A DNA stretch of 64,000 bases, from positions 1 through 64,000 of the forward strand of contig NZ_JAGRQH010000007.1 in NCBI RefSeq assembly GCF_018122595.1. The letters run 5' to 3'. Both the position numbers and the translations under genes were made by a program. Positions within the stretch are counted from its first letter, which is position 1. Every line of letters starts with the position of its first letter. Of this stretch, positions 27,968 through 37,469 are shown piece after piece. Below the pieces are notes generated by a model that saw nothing but the letters and a program-made list of their open reading frames with translations, was not told the DNA's origin and made no database searches. This DNA is from Neokomagataea anthophila. GTDB taxonomy: Bacteria; Pseudomonadota; Alphaproteobacteria; Acetobacterales; Acetobacteraceae.

Positions 27968-29557
27968 ATGAACGTATCATTTTCTCCTGCGCTGGACGCT
28001 GCCCTTCGTTCCCTCCCACAACGCTACCCCGGACCGGGCGGCGCAGTGGCCATTATTCACCGTGGTACCATCATAGCGCGACACTGTTGGGGCTACGCCA
28101 ATGCCGAGCGCCGCATTCCCTTCACCCCGGCCACGTTGTTCCGCATGTGCTCGATCACCAAGCAATTCACATGCGCGGCCATGCTGGACACAACCCCAGA
28201 CCCAATGTCTCTCAACGCAGCGATTGCATCCCGCCTTCCACTACTCAAAGGGCCACACCCTGATGCCCTGCATCTAGCGCATAACCAATCTGGCCTGCGC
28301 GACTACTGGGCCGTCGCCATGCTGCATGGTGCGCCCATCGAAGGATATTTCGGAGATCGTGAAGCCGAACGCGTGATCCGCGGCACACGCTCCCTACAGT
28401 TTGCCCCCGGCACATCCTATTCTTACGTCAATCAGAACTTCCGCCTGCTGTCAGATGCACTACAAGAGCATACAGGCCGTAGCTTTGCAGAAATCCTACA
28501 AACTTCTGTCTTCCAACCTGCCGGTATGGAGCGCGCCATTCTCGCGGCAGAAACGCAGGCCATGCCTGATGGAACCATCGGCTATGAAGGCTCCGTCACC
28601 ACAGGCTTCCGCCCCGCCGTCAATAATATCTGGTGGACGGGTGATGCAGGCCTCGGCGCTTCTCTAGACGATATGATCGCGTGGGAACGCTTCATTGATA
28701 CGACGCGTGGTGACCCCAACAGTCTCTATAATCGCCTATCCACCCCCACCACCTTCAGCAACGGTACACCCGCCCCCTATGGCTTCGGGCTACAGCACTT
28801 AACACTGCATGGAAAAGCCGTCACAGCACATGGTGGAGCCTTACGCGGCTGGCGTTCACACCGCCTGCATGTTGCCTCAGAGCGCTTATCGGTTGTGGTG
28901 ATGTTCAACCATATGTCACCCGCGCAAAACGCTGCAGCCGAACTCCTTGGCGCAGCATTAAACATAACGCCCAACCCAGCCCCCCTCCCTGCGGAGAGCG
29001 CCCTGCCCGGTGTGTACCGTGAACGCGAAACCGGTCTTTCAGCACGCATTGACCCAGCAGAATATGCGTTACGCCTGCGCTACCTGATGCTGCCCGACAC
29101 ACTGAACATCAGCGGCACCGACCGAGCCGAAAACAGCAGCATATGCCTAACCACGCTGAATGACAGCACCCTTCAGATGGAGCACCTCAAAGAGAACCGC
29201 ACCACACATCTGGAACGCGCCAAAGATATCAGCCCCATCGCGCCAGATAATGAGATCATCTCATTAGCGGGTGAATATGTGTGCGCAGAGTTGGATGATG
29301 CCACTTTATCCATCACCACAGACGGCGGCGTTGTCTATGGGGGGTTCTCTGGCATGTTGGGAGACGGGAAAATGGAGCCCTTGCAACGCCTTGCCGAGAA
29401 TTTATGGGTGCTTCCATGTCCTCGCGCCTTAGACCATACAGCCCCTGGCGATTGGACACTGAATATGCAACGTCACGGCGAGCGTATTCATACCATTCGT
29501 GTCGGCTGCTGGCTCGCCCGAGACCTGATTTATACACGCGTCTCACGTAAAATCTGA
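27968..29557 (+). CDS. D-aminopeptidase-like serine hydrolase (peptidase family S12)
   Basis: A 529-aa penicillin-recognising serine hydrolase resembling Ochrobactrum D-aminopeptidase, which removes N-terminal D-residues from peptides. Catalytic motifs are SITK (Ser62, Lys65), Y-V-N in SYSYVNQNF near residue 156, and HGG in TAHGGALRGW near 290. Two C-terminal beta-barrel domains of the DAP type fit residues 330-529. The frame opens at 27911, but ATG 27968 gives the family N-terminus (SLPQRYPGPGGAVAII). No signal peptide is seen, so it is probably cytoplasmic. It is divergent from recX. Confidence 0.85.
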   Translation: MNVSFSPALDAALRSLPQRYPGPGGAVAIIHRGTIIARHCWGYANAERRIPFTPATLFRMCSITKQFTCAAMLDTTPDPMSLNAAIASRLPLLKGPHPDALHLAHNQSGLRDYWAVAMLHGAPIEGYFGDREAERVIRGTRSLQFAPGTSYSYVNQNFRLLSDALQEHTGRSFAEILQTSVFQPAGMERAILAAETQAMPDGTIGYEGSVTTGFRPAVNNIWWTGDAGLGASLDDMIAWERFIDTTRGDPNSLYNRLSTPTTFSNGTPAPYGFGLQHLTLHGKAVTAHGGALRGWRSHRLHVASERLSVVVMFNHMSPAQNAAAELLGAALNITPNPAPLPAESALPGVYRERETGLSARIDPAEYALRLRYLMLPDTLNISGTDRAENSSICLTTLNDSTLQMEHLKENRTTHLERAKDISPIAPDNEIISLAGEYVCAELDDATLSITTDGGVVYGGFSGMLGDGKMEPLQRLAENLWVLPCPRALDHTAPGDWTLNMQRHGERIHTIRVGCWLARDLIYTRVSRKI

Positions 29558-29615
29558 CAGAAGCATTTGACGGAACGCGTTTTCGCGCGTCAGAATAGTG
29601 CTGTGATGACATATC

Positions 29616-29659
29616 AGCCCCGCCCGGCATCCTTCAAGGATGAGCCGGAGCGGGGCTTT
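29616..29659 (+). terminator. Stem-loop terminator between the hydrolase and argD
   Basis: A long stem (AGCCCCG ... CGGGGCT with internal CCGGCATCCTT / AGGATGAGCCGG) and a 2-nt loop, followed only by TTT. It is likely a terminator for the upstream gene. It is also placed where an argD leader structure would be. Confidence 0.6.
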
Positions 29660-29713
29660 CGTGTTCCACATCCGTCTTTGTACACCATTTTATGAATAGG
29701 ATTGATCACCATC

Positions 29714-30919
29714 ATGATCGCCTCCCTTATGCCCAACTACAACCGTGCTGACCTCGCCTTTGAGCAAGGCCAAGGCATCTGGCTGCAGACGGCGGACGGA
29801 CGACGATTCATGGATTTTGGTGCAGGCATCGCGGTGTCATCGCTGGGCCACGCCCACCCGAAATTGGTCCGCACCATTGCGGAGCAAGCGGGTAAAGTCA
29901 TGCATGTTTCTAATCTATACCGCGTGCCACAATCCGAAGAACTAGCAGACCTTCTAGTGCAGAACACCTTTGCCGATTCGGTTTTGTTCTGCAATTCCGG
30001 GGCCGAAGCCAATGAAGGCATGGTCAAAATGATCCGCCGCGCTCAATACGAGAACGGTCACCCTGAACGCACACGCATTTTGTGCTTTGACGGCGCCTTC
30101 CACGGGCGAACGCTGGCCATGATCGCCGCAGGCGGAAACCCAGCCTATCTCAAGGGCTTTGGCCCCGTTGTTGAAGGGTTCGATCACATCCCCTTCAACA
30201 ACACCAATACCTTACGTGATGCGATCACCCCCGAAACGGCAGGCATCATTGTCGAGCCAATCCAAGGGGAAAGCGGTATTAAAACCGCCGACATTCACTT
30301 CATGAAGGCCCTTAGTGCGGTCTGTGATGAATTTGGCCTCTATCTTGGTTTTGATGAGGTCCAAACTGGCGTCGGGCGTACAGGTAAACTCTTCGCGCAT
30401 GAATGGGCCGGTATAACGCCTGACGTTATGTCCGTTGCCAAAGGCATTGGCGGTGGCTTCCCACTCGGGGCCATCTTAGCCACAGAAGAAGTGGCAAAAC
30501 ACATGACACCCGGCTCTCACGGCACAACCTTCGGTGGCAATCCCCTCGCCTGTGCTGCTGGGACCTGTGTCATGACCGAAATTCTCCAACCCGGCTTTAT
30601 TGAGCACATTGAAACCACAGGCAGCGCTTTCGGCACGATGTTAGAAAACGTGGTCCACAACTCTAACGGCGTCTTTGACTCCGTACGCGGCCTCGGCCTC
30701 ATGCGTGGCCTACATTGCACCCTGCCCGTCGGGGACGTCCTCAATGCCGTCGTTCAACAAGGCCTACTAGCCGTAACGGCAGGCGATAATGTCCTCCGCC
30801 TTGTACCACCACTTATTGTCACTCAAGCCGATTGTCGTGCTGCTTGTGACCTTCTCATTACAGCAGCACATGCTCTCACCACCCATAAAACGGAAACCAA
30901 AAAGGACTGCGCATCGTGA
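29714..30919 (+). CDS. argD: Acetylornithine aminotransferase
   Basis: ArgD (401 aa) is a class III PLP aminotransferase that makes N-acetylornithine from N-acetylglutamate semialdehyde with glutamate. The N-terminal MPNYNRADLAFEQGQG and FMDFGAGIAVSSLGHAHP are typical. The cofactor region has FCNSGAEANEGMVKM, LGFDEVQTGVGRTG, and the PLP lysine in VAKGIGGGFPLGA. A TTG at 29702 in frame could add four residues; ATG 29714 is preferred. It overlaps argF by 4 bp (GTGA). Confidence 0.95.
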   Translation: MIASLMPNYNRADLAFEQGQGIWLQTADGRRFMDFGAGIAVSSLGHAHPKLVRTIAEQAGKVMHVSNLYRVPQSEELADLLVQNTFADSVLFCNSGAEANEGMVKMIRRAQYENGHPERTRILCFDGAFHGRTLAMIAAGGNPAYLKGFGPVVEGFDHIPFNNTNTLRDAITPETAGIIVEPIQGESGIKTADIHFMKALSAVCDEFGLYLGFDEVQTGVGRTGKLFAHEWAGITPDVMSVAKGIGGGFPLGAILATEEVAKHMTPGSHGTTFGGNPLACAAGTCVMTEILQPGFIEHIETTGSAFGTMLENVVHNSNGVFDSVRGLGLMRGLHCTLPVGDVLNAVVQQGLLAVTAGDNVLRLVPPLIVTQADCRAACDLLITAAHALTTHKTETKKDCAS

Positions 30920-31884
30920 GCCCCGCTGAACAAAAACCTATCGTGAAGACATCTCATCTCCGGCATTTTCTCGATATTCGTGACCACAGCGGGAAGACAC
31001 TTCGCAGCATTCTAAAAACGGCTGCACGCGTCAAAGCACAGCAAATTGACCGCCGCCTACCGCTGCACCCGGCACGCCCATTAGAAGGCCGTAGCTTAGG
31101 ACTAATCCTCGCGCAGCCTTCCACGCGTACCCGCGTTTCCTTCGAGGTTGGCATGGGACAATTAGGAGGACGGACCACCGTCCTCTCCCCCGGTGATATG
31201 CAACTAGGCCGAGGCGAAAGCATTGCCGACACGGCACGCGTTCTCTCCCGCTTTTTGGACGTCATTGTTCTGCGTACCGGCAATGATTCGGCCCTCCGCG
31301 AAATGGCACAATGGAGCAGCGTACCCGTCATTAACGGCCTAACGCCTGTCTCTCATCCCATCCAGATTTTGGCCGATATTCTGACCTTTGAAGAACATCG
31401 CGGCCCGATTACCGGCAAAACACTCGCATGGGTTGGTGACGGCAATAACGTTGCTACTTCCCTCATGGAAGCGGCCGCACGCCTTGATTTCAAAGTCCGT
31501 ATCGCTACTCCAGAAGCATTTCAGCCAGACCCGGCCGTTGTGTCATGGGCGCGCCAAAATGGCGCAAGCATTGAACTCTTCACCAATCCAAACGAAGCCG
31601 TTGCAGGCGCGCATGCCGTTCTCACGGACACATGGGTCAGCATGGGAGATAGCGACCGTGATGCTCGCTTGAATGCATTCCGCCCTTATCAAGTCAATGC
31701 AGACCTTATGGCAAAAGCCGCAGCTGGGGCCCTATTCTTACATTGTTTGCCTGCCCATATAGGGGAAGAAGTCACAGAAGAGGTCTTTGAAGGCCCTGCT
31801 TCTGTTGTGTTTGATGAAGCTGAAAACCGACTGCACTCCCAAAAGGGTCTGCTGCTTTGGGCTCTCGGCGCAGAACACGACTAA
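30916..31884 (+). CDS. argF: Ornithine carbamoyltransferase, anabolic type
   Basis: ArgF (322 aa) joins carbamoyl phosphate and ornithine to citrulline in arginine synthesis. The carbamoyl-phosphate site STRTRVSFEVGMGQLGG is near residue 70. HPIQILADILT falls in the middle, and the ornithine loop HCLPAHIGEEV near 275 completes the site. The start is GTG 30916, overlapping the argD stop, so the two are co-translated. hslO follows after a 72-bp gap containing two hairpins. Confidence 0.96.
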   Translation: MSPAEQKPIVKTSHLRHFLDIRDHSGKTLRSILKTAARVKAQQIDRRLPLHPARPLEGRSLGLILAQPSTRTRVSFEVGMGQLGGRTTVLSPGDMQLGRGESIADTARVLSRFLDVIVLRTGNDSALREMAQWSSVPVINGLTPVSHPIQILADILTFEEHRGPITGKTLAWVGDGNNVATSLMEAAARLDFKVRIATPEAFQPDPAVVSWARQNGASIELFTNPNEAVAGAHAVLTDTWVSMGDSDRDARLNAFRPYQVNADLMAKAAAGALFLHCLPAHIGEEVTEEVFEGPASVVFDEAENRLHSQKGLLLWALGAEHD

Positions 31885-31922
31885 CCCCACGGCATCGGTG
31901 CGGAAAACCGCACCGATCTTGT

Positions 31923-31938
31923 CGCGTTCTAGAACGCG
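31923..31938. promoter_or_regulatory. Perfect 16-bp palindrome before hslO
   Basis: CGCGTTCTAGAACGCG is its own reverse complement and lies 6 bp before the AAGGA ribosome-binding site of hslO. A second hairpin with a 10-bp stem and AAAA loop is at 31894-31917. Neither has a T-run, so simple termination is unlikely. They could be an operator or an mRNA structure. Confidence 0.6.
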
Positions 31939-31956
31939 TCCAGAAAGGAATATTTT

Positions 31957-32895
31957 TTGATCGACCAGCCGCCTTTTCTTGATACGACACGCCCTGACGT
32001 CCCCGACATGGTGGTCGCTGGCGGGGTTCTCCCATTTCACCTCGAACGCTCCCCCGTGCGCGGCCGTATCGTCCGCCTAGGTGCACTGGCAGACGCCATC
32101 TTATCCCGCCACGATGTGCCGGAAAGTGTTGCTCGCTTGAATGGGCAAGCACTCGCACTCGTCGCAGCGATGGCGTCCGCCTTAAAATTCCAAGGCTCTC
32201 TGTCCCTACAGGTTAAGGGGGACGGCCCCGTCTCCATGCTCTTGGCCGATGCAACGAATAACGGTGGCATTCGTGGCCTCGCACGCCTCGACGATGACGC
32301 TGACACCAGCGCCCTACCCGACGATGCCGCCGGACTGCTGGGTAACGGTTATCTCGCGTTCACCATTGATCAAGGGCCGGACACAGAGCGCCATCAAGGT
32401 GTGGTCGAGATCAAAGGCCAAACCCTGTCCGAAATGGCTGAGCACTATTTCACCACAAGTGAACAGCATGCCTGCCATATCCGGCTATTCTGCACACGCG
32501 GCCCCAATGGCTGGGAAGCTGGTGCTCTGGTCCTAGAACGTATTGCCGCTGACGGCGGTGCCGATACACAACAAAATGATGCCGAAGATGCTTGGGAAAC
32601 AGCATGCGCCTTCGCTGATACCTTGCGCGAAAACGAACTCTTTAACGAGAAGCTTTCAGCACAAGACCTGACCCATCGCCTGTTCGGTACGCTCGACGTT
32701 CAAGATAGTGCGCCACGTGCTCTTGCTTATTCTTGCCATTGCTCACGTTCACGCCTTGTAAACGTTCTGACACGTTTCAGTGACGATGATCTTGATCACA
32801 TGGCAGAAGATGGCGTGATCACCATGAAATGTGAATTCTGTAATCACGACTTCCGCTTCTCACGTGACAATCTGAGCGCAACGGACCCTGCATGA
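31957..32895 (+). CDS. hslO: Redox-activated molecular chaperone Hsp33
   Basis: Hsp33 (312 aa) is a cytoplasmic holdase that is switched on when oxidation releases its zinc. The N-terminal core contains LNGQALALVAAMASALKFQG. The C-terminal redox switch has four cysteines in the pattern CxC (YSCHCSRSR) and CxxC (MKCEFCNHDF). The start is TTG 31957, supported by AAGGA 7-8 nt upstream and by the normal N-terminal length. Following argD-argF is a common alphaproteobacterial order. Its stop overlaps the next gene (ATGA). Confidence 0.95.
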   Translation: MIDQPPFLDTTRPDVPDMVVAGGVLPFHLERSPVRGRIVRLGALADAILSRHDVPESVARLNGQALALVAAMASALKFQGSLSLQVKGDGPVSMLLADATNNGGIRGLARLDDDADTSALPDDAAGLLGNGYLAFTIDQGPDTERHQGVVEIKGQTLSEMAEHYFTTSEQHACHIRLFCTRGPNGWEAGALVLERIAADGGADTQQNDAEDAWETACAFADTLRENELFNEKLSAQDLTHRLFGTLDVQDSAPRALAYSCHCSRSRLVNVLTRFSDDDLDHMAEDGVITMKCEFCNHDFRFSRDNLSATDPA

Positions 32896-33908
32896 CATCT
32901 AACAGCACGACTTCCCTCGGTGGGATCATCCTAAACGGTGAGGCCGTAACTCAGCTTTACCCCGGTTGGGAAGTGACATCACGTCACTATATTGCCGATG
33001 GGTTTAGCGTCGTGCTGTTCACAGAAACCGCCAGCGGTCGTGAGGCCTGCTGGTGGCTCTCTGCTGATACCTATCAAGGCAGCCATGCCCTTGCTCTTCC
33101 GGCCGATGATCAGCACGCCTTGCTAAACGCCTTAGAGCCTCTCTTTCGGCCACTGACAAACGGCGTCTTGAGCAGCGCACCCAACCCTGAGGCATCTCTT
33201 TTCCGTGATGATTTACCCGTCACGGCACTGCGCGAACTTGCTTCAGCATGGCTCGATCAGCATACGGACCGCCTCGTGCACATCCCGTCCGGTCACGCTG
33301 ATAGTGGTGAGGCCCTCACCTGCCCCAATGGAGACTTCATTCCTGAAGGGCGGATCGCCACTCTTTTACAGGCGCGCCCTAACGCTGATGCACTGGTCCT
33401 TACGTCACCTTTTTCCGGGGCACCATTACGAGCGCAAATTCCGTTAGACCTCATCAGCCATACGGCTTACCGTTTTCATGACCCAGAGGCAGGGCAGATT
33501 TTTTACCTCATCTGGCCAGTTGATATAACAGCAGAACGCCCTTCATTTTATTACCCGCAAGGGCGTTTACTCATTTCAGACTCCCCTCTGGCGGCGCTGC
33601 TACCAGACTGGATTTTAGCTTGGTTTGCACAGAACCCAAACCACAGCACTGCTATTGCACAAGCACGCCCTTTCCTCGCCTCGGACTTTGGTGTGGGGCG
33701 CGCCTCTACAACACGCTTTCAACCGCAGACGACGCAAACACCTGCGGTTGAAAGCATCTCATCAGAGCCCCCTCGTCCAACGGCTGCTGCGACCGATCCC
33801 GATTTCTTACCCGTATTGCCACACCCCCCCATAACCCCGCATACACAGAAGGAAGACAAGTTCTTCCAACGTCTTAAAAAACGTTTTTTCTCAACAAAAA
33901 CATTATAA
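32892..33908 (+). CDS. Unrecognised protein coupled to hslO
   Basis: A 338-aa protein whose family I do not recognise. The first 250 residues look like an ordered soluble domain rich in aromatic residues (YPGWEVTSRHY, CWWLSADTY, FYYPQGRLLISD). Residues about 270-320 are proline/threonine-rich and probably disordered, and the end is basic and aromatic (FFQRLKKRFFSTKTL). There is no signal peptide or membrane segment. It overlaps the hslO stop by 4 bp (ATGA) and is followed 24 bp later by a lipoprotein gene, so it should be made together with Hsp33. Codon use looks like that of its neighbours. No function is proposed. Confidence 0.85.
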   Translation: MTSNSTTSLGGIILNGEAVTQLYPGWEVTSRHYIADGFSVVLFTETASGREACWWLSADTYQGSHALALPADDQHALLNALEPLFRPLTNGVLSSAPNPEASLFRDDLPVTALRELASAWLDQHTDRLVHIPSGHADSGEALTCPNGDFIPEGRIATLLQARPNADALVLTSPFSGAPLRAQIPLDLISHTAYRFHDPEAGQIFYLIWPVDITAERPSFYYPQGRLLISDSPLAALLPDWILAWFAQNPNHSTAIAQARPFLASDFGVGRASTTRFQPQTTQTPAVESISSEPPRPTAAATDPDFLPVLPHPPITPHTQKEDKFFQRLKKRFFSTKTL

Positions 33909-33932
33909 ATACCCTAACTGTAAGGACCATGG

Positions 33933-34814
33933 ATGATGACGGTACACTCTTTTTCTTCCTCTACTCGCCTTAATCATCCACACCGCACCACACGTGCTTT
34001 TATGCTGGGACTGTCTTTCTTAGGGCTCAGCGCCTGTGCAGATGATGCCCAACCGCAGCATTTTAGCCCACCTGATTTCAGCTACCTCACCCCTCTTCAT
34101 CTCAATGTCGCTGCGATTGATGTGCAAGATCAAACCGCACCGACACCGGACTCATTGAGCGCACGTGCTCCCACCCCGCCCAATAGCGCGTTAAAAATCC
34201 TCGCTCAGCAGCGCCTCGTCGGCACTGGCACCACGGGGCAGGGCCAATTCATTATTAAACAAGCCTACCTCCAACCAACTTCCGATGATGCCGTCGATGG
34301 CGCGATGGATGTGCAGCTCAATGTTACCGATGCCAATAATCAGCACACGGGTTATGTCCATGCCCGCGTCACACGCCATTTCACATCAACAGACCAAAGT
34401 GCTTCCTCTCCGGCTGCCTTAGATACTCTCACAAAACAAATGACGCAGGACATGAATGTCGAACTGGAGTACCAAATCCGCCACCGTCTGGCCGATTGGC
34501 TCACAGATGCTGAGGGCAACCTTCTAACGGGCGGCATCCAGCAACAAAGCCTCACAGCACCCGGTTCGAGCGCACAGCCTCCTGCGCCATCAACCACGAC
34601 GGCTCCAGCCACGCCATCGGCGACACCCACCACCATGCCGATACAAAACACATCGGCCCCAACGCCCACCTCCAAAACCGCAGCACCGTCAGACACTCCC
34701 GATGCAATTTTTCCAACGGGTCAAGAGAGCAGCGTACCCCCAACTCCTTCCACCCACTCGCCTAAAGCGGGAGTGCTGAAACTTCCCACCACAAACGCAA
34801 CACACGCACAATAA
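33933..34814 (+). CDS. Putative lipoprotein of unknown function
   Basis: A 293-aa protein with a signal peptide ending in the lipobox LGLSAC (Cys35). Residues about 45-185 form a compact domain (FSYLTPLHLNVAAIDVQDQT, then VQLNVTDANNQHTGYVHARVTRHF). The last 100 residues are Pro/Thr/Ser/Ala-rich. The start, ATG 33933, has AAGGA 7 nt before it. It lies at the end of argD-argF-hslO-orf338 and is probably in that transcript. Family not recognised. Confidence 0.8.
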   Translation: MMTVHSFSSSTRLNHPHRTTRAFMLGLSFLGLSACADDAQPQHFSPPDFSYLTPLHLNVAAIDVQDQTAPTPDSLSARAPTPPNSALKILAQQRLVGTGTTGQGQFIIKQAYLQPTSDDAVDGAMDVQLNVTDANNQHTGYVHARVTRHFTSTDQSASSPAALDTLTKQMTQDMNVELEYQIRHRLADWLTDAEGNLLTGGIQQQSLTAPGSSAQPPAPSTTTAPATPSATPTTMPIQNTSAPTPTSKTAAPSDTPDAIFPTGQESSVPPTPSTHSPKAGVLKLPTTNATHAQ

Positions 34815-34947
34815 TCGTCTTGCTCTCACGTTCGTGAACTCCATTTCACTGGAGATATAAAGCGGGACATGGTTAAGGGTCTGGGACGGCCGTTCTGGTC
34901 ATTGCACAATCATATCATTTTATCATACGGCCCGACCGGAGTACGAC

Positions 34948-35676
34948 ATGGTCAAACCTGACCCAACTTCTACCCCGAAACCTCGCTTTACGTTGCCTCG
35001 CCGGAGCGTCACCAGCGCTCTTCTAGGGACAACCGCTTTTTGGTTAACGCAGCCCAGTACCAGCGTGTCGCGCGCCCTCGCGCATGAAGCGGCGGCAGCC
35101 CCTTACAAACCACAATTTTTCACTGCAGAAGAATATAGTTTTCTAACAGCCGCAACAGAACGCCTTTTCCCCAAAGATCACAATGGACCGGGAGCAACCG
35201 AACTCGGCGTACCAGAATTTATCGACCGGCAAATGCAAACGCCATATGGTGTCGGTGATAACTGGTATATGAGCGCGCCCTTCCAAGAAGGCCCTGCAAA
35301 TTTAGGGTATCAACTTCCGCTCGTACCGCGCGCACTATACCGCCGTGGCATTACAGCTTTGGAGCAGTATGCCCGCCAGCAATACGGCACGAATTTTGCA
35401 AGCCTCTCTGCCCAAACGCAAGATGCCATCCTCACCGCGTTGGAAGGTGGATCCATCCAACTCCATGACATTCCCGGGCGCACTTTCTTTGAGCAATTAC
35501 GTACCAATACATTGGAAGGTGCTTTTTCAGACCCACTATACGGCGGGAATCATAATCTCGGCGGCTGGCTAATGCTGGGCTTCCCCGGTGCCCGCGCTGA
35601 CTTCATGGATTGGGTCAATCAAGAGGGTGCTGCCTACCCTCTCCCCCCCGTCTCCATCTCTGGCCAAACCGCGTAA
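34948..35676 (+). CDS. Small (gamma) subunit of a membrane-bound gluconate 2-dehydrogenase family enzyme
   Basis: A 242-aa small subunit of the three-component flavoprotein-cytochrome c dehydrogenases (gluconate, 2-ketogluconate, sorbitol, fructose) of acetic acid bacteria. A twin-arginine signal (LPRRSVTSALLGTTAF, Arg18-Arg19) indicates Tat export. It can carry the folded FAD subunit, which has no signal of its own. Conserved segments are FFTAEEYSFLTAATERLFP and GAFSDPLYGGNHNLGGWLMLGFPGA (the latter given by its ends GAFSDPLYGG and LGFPGA). GGAG lies about 6 nt before the ATG. It is first in the operon, 14 bp before the large subunit. Confidence 0.92.
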   Translation: MVKPDPTSTPKPRFTLPRRSVTSALLGTTAFWLTQPSTSVSRALAHEAAAAPYKPQFFTAEEYSFLTAATERLFPKDHNGPGATELGVPEFIDRQMQTPYGVGDNWYMSAPFQEGPANLGYQLPLVPRALYRRGITALEQYARQQYGTNFASLSAQTQDAILTALEGGSIQLHDIPGRTFFEQLRTNTLEGAFSDPLYGGNHNLGGWLMLGFPGARADFMDWVNQEGAAYPLPPVSISGQTA

Positions 35677-35690
35677 AAAGTCCTTTGATC

Positions 35691-37469
35691 ATGAATACAA
35701 AAAATGCAGATGCCATTATTGTGGGCGCCGGTTGGGCTGGCACTATTATGGCCAAAGAACTCACCGAAGCTGGCCTTTCCGTCATCCTATTAGAGCGCGG
35801 CAAAGAACATACCACCGCAGTTGAAGGCGCATATCCGGACTCCATTGATGAGCTTCGTGGTGCTGTGCGTAAACGGCTCTTCCAAAACCTAGCCAAAACA
35901 ACTGTTACGATCCGTAATACCATGGATCAAACAGCACTGCCCTACCGTCAATTAGCAGCGTTTTTGCCGGGAGAAGGCGTAGGCGGAGCGGGCCTACATT
36001 GGTCCGGCGTGCATTTCCGCGCAGACCCAAATGACTTACGCTTACGGAGCGCAATGGAAGAACGCTACGGTAAAAGCTTCATCCCCAAAGACATGAATCT
36101 ACAGGATTATGGAGTAACATACGAAGAACTTGAGCCCTTCTTTGATAAAGCGGAAAAAGTCTTCGGGACATCGGGCACAGCCTATACCGTAAAAGGCAAA
36201 GTCATTGGCGATGGCAATGTTTTCGCTCCAGACCGTTCGAGCGATTTTCCCTTACCCGCTATGAAAGACACTTTCTCCGCTTCGACCTTCCGCAAAGCCG
36301 CAAAAGACGCAGGATACCACCCTTACTCCCTACCCGCGGCCAATGCGTCTCAGCCCTATACCAACCCCTATGGCTGCCAGATGGGCCCATGTAATTTCTG
36401 CGGATATTGCAGTGGATATGATTGCTATCTGTACTCAAAAGCCTCCCCAAATGTGAACATTTTGCCCGCTTTGCGCCAAGATAAACGCTTTAAGATCATC
36501 GCGAATGCCCATGTTTTGCGCGTGGATTTAGACGGGAGCAAAACAAAAGCCACCGGTGTCACATATCTCGATACAACGACGCAGAAAGAAACATCTCTCA
36601 AAGCCGATTTGGTTATTCTAAGCGCCTTCCAATTCCACAACGTTCATTTGATGCTCCTATCCGGCATTGGGAAACCCTATGACCCGGTCAAAAACACCGG
36701 CACCATTGGGCGAAATTTCGTTTACCAAACCATCACAACATCACGCGTCTGGCTGCCTGAAAACAACTACACCAATCAATTCGTTGGTGCGGGCGGCGTT
36801 GGTGTCGCAATTGATGATTTTAACAGCATGAATTTTGACCACGGCCCGCTTGGCTTTGTGGGTGGCTCACCGGTTTGGGTAAACCAAGCGGGTATGAAGC
36901 CTATTGCTGCGGCCCTAGGTACGGGAGGACACGGCACGCCACGCTGGGGCGCTGGCTATAAAGATGCCTTGGTTGATACCTACAAGCACTCCCTCGCCAT
37001 TGATGCCCATGGCAGCAACATGGCTTACCGTGACGTGTATCTTGACCTCGACCCCACGTGGAAAGACGCCTACGGCCTCCCCCTCCTGCGCATGACCTTC
37101 ACATGGAAGGATAACGACATCCGCATGAACCAATACGTGGTCAATAAAATTGCACCCATTGCCCGGGCTATGGGTGCCACGAAAGTCAGCCTCAATCACC
37201 TCGAATTTGGGCAGCCTTTTGACACACGCCACTACCAGACAACCCATCTCGGGGGCGGCGCAATTATGGGGGATAACCCCCAAACGAGCGCACTCAACCG
37301 ATACCTGCAAAGCTGGGACGTCTCAAACGTCTTTGTCATCGGCTCCAATGCCTTCCCGCAAGGAATGGGCTATAATCCAACAGGCACCGTAGCCGCGCTC
37401 GCTTATTGGTCTGCCCATCATATTCGGACCACCTATCTGAAATCCCCCGGCCCGATGGTGCAAGCATGA
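35691..37469 (+). CDS. FAD-containing large subunit, GMC oxidoreductase of the gluconate 2-dehydrogenase family
   Basis: A 592-aa catalytic flavoprotein that oxidises a sugar or sugar acid in the periplasm and passes electrons to the cytochrome c subunit. The FAD-binding GAGWAG is at residues 12-17. A cysteine cluster at 229, 234, 237, 240 and 245 (CNFCGYCSGYDC) fits the [3Fe-4S] site known in this group. The C-terminal GMC part has THLGGGAIMGDNP and FPQGMGYNPTGTVAALAY. ATG 35691 is used; the frame is open upstream. The substrate (gluconate, 2-ketogluconate, sorbitol or other) cannot be decided. The stop overlaps the next start (ATGA). Confidence 0.93.
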   Translation: MNTKNADAIIVGAGWAGTIMAKELTEAGLSVILLERGKEHTTAVEGAYPDSIDELRGAVRKRLFQNLAKTTVTIRNTMDQTALPYRQLAAFLPGEGVGGAGLHWSGVHFRADPNDLRLRSAMEERYGKSFIPKDMNLQDYGVTYEELEPFFDKAEKVFGTSGTAYTVKGKVIGDGNVFAPDRSSDFPLPAMKDTFSASTFRKAAKDAGYHPYSLPAANASQPYTNPYGCQMGPCNFCGYCSGYDCYLYSKASPNVNILPALRQDKRFKIIANAHVLRVDLDGSKTKATGVTYLDTTTQKETSLKADLVILSAFQFHNVHLMLLSGIGKPYDPVKNTGTIGRNFVYQTITTSRVWLPENNYTNQFVGAGGVGVAIDDFNSMNFDHGPLGFVGGSPVWVNQAGMKPIAAALGTGGHGTPRWGAGYKDALVDTYKHSLAIDAHGSNMAYRDVYLDLDPTWKDAYGLPLLRMTFTWKDNDIRMNQYVVNKIAPIARAMGATKVSLNHLEFGQPFDTRHYQTTHLGGGAIMGDNPQTSALNRYLQSWDVSNVFVIGSNAFPQGMGYNPTGTVAALAYWSAHHIRTTYLKSPGPMVQA

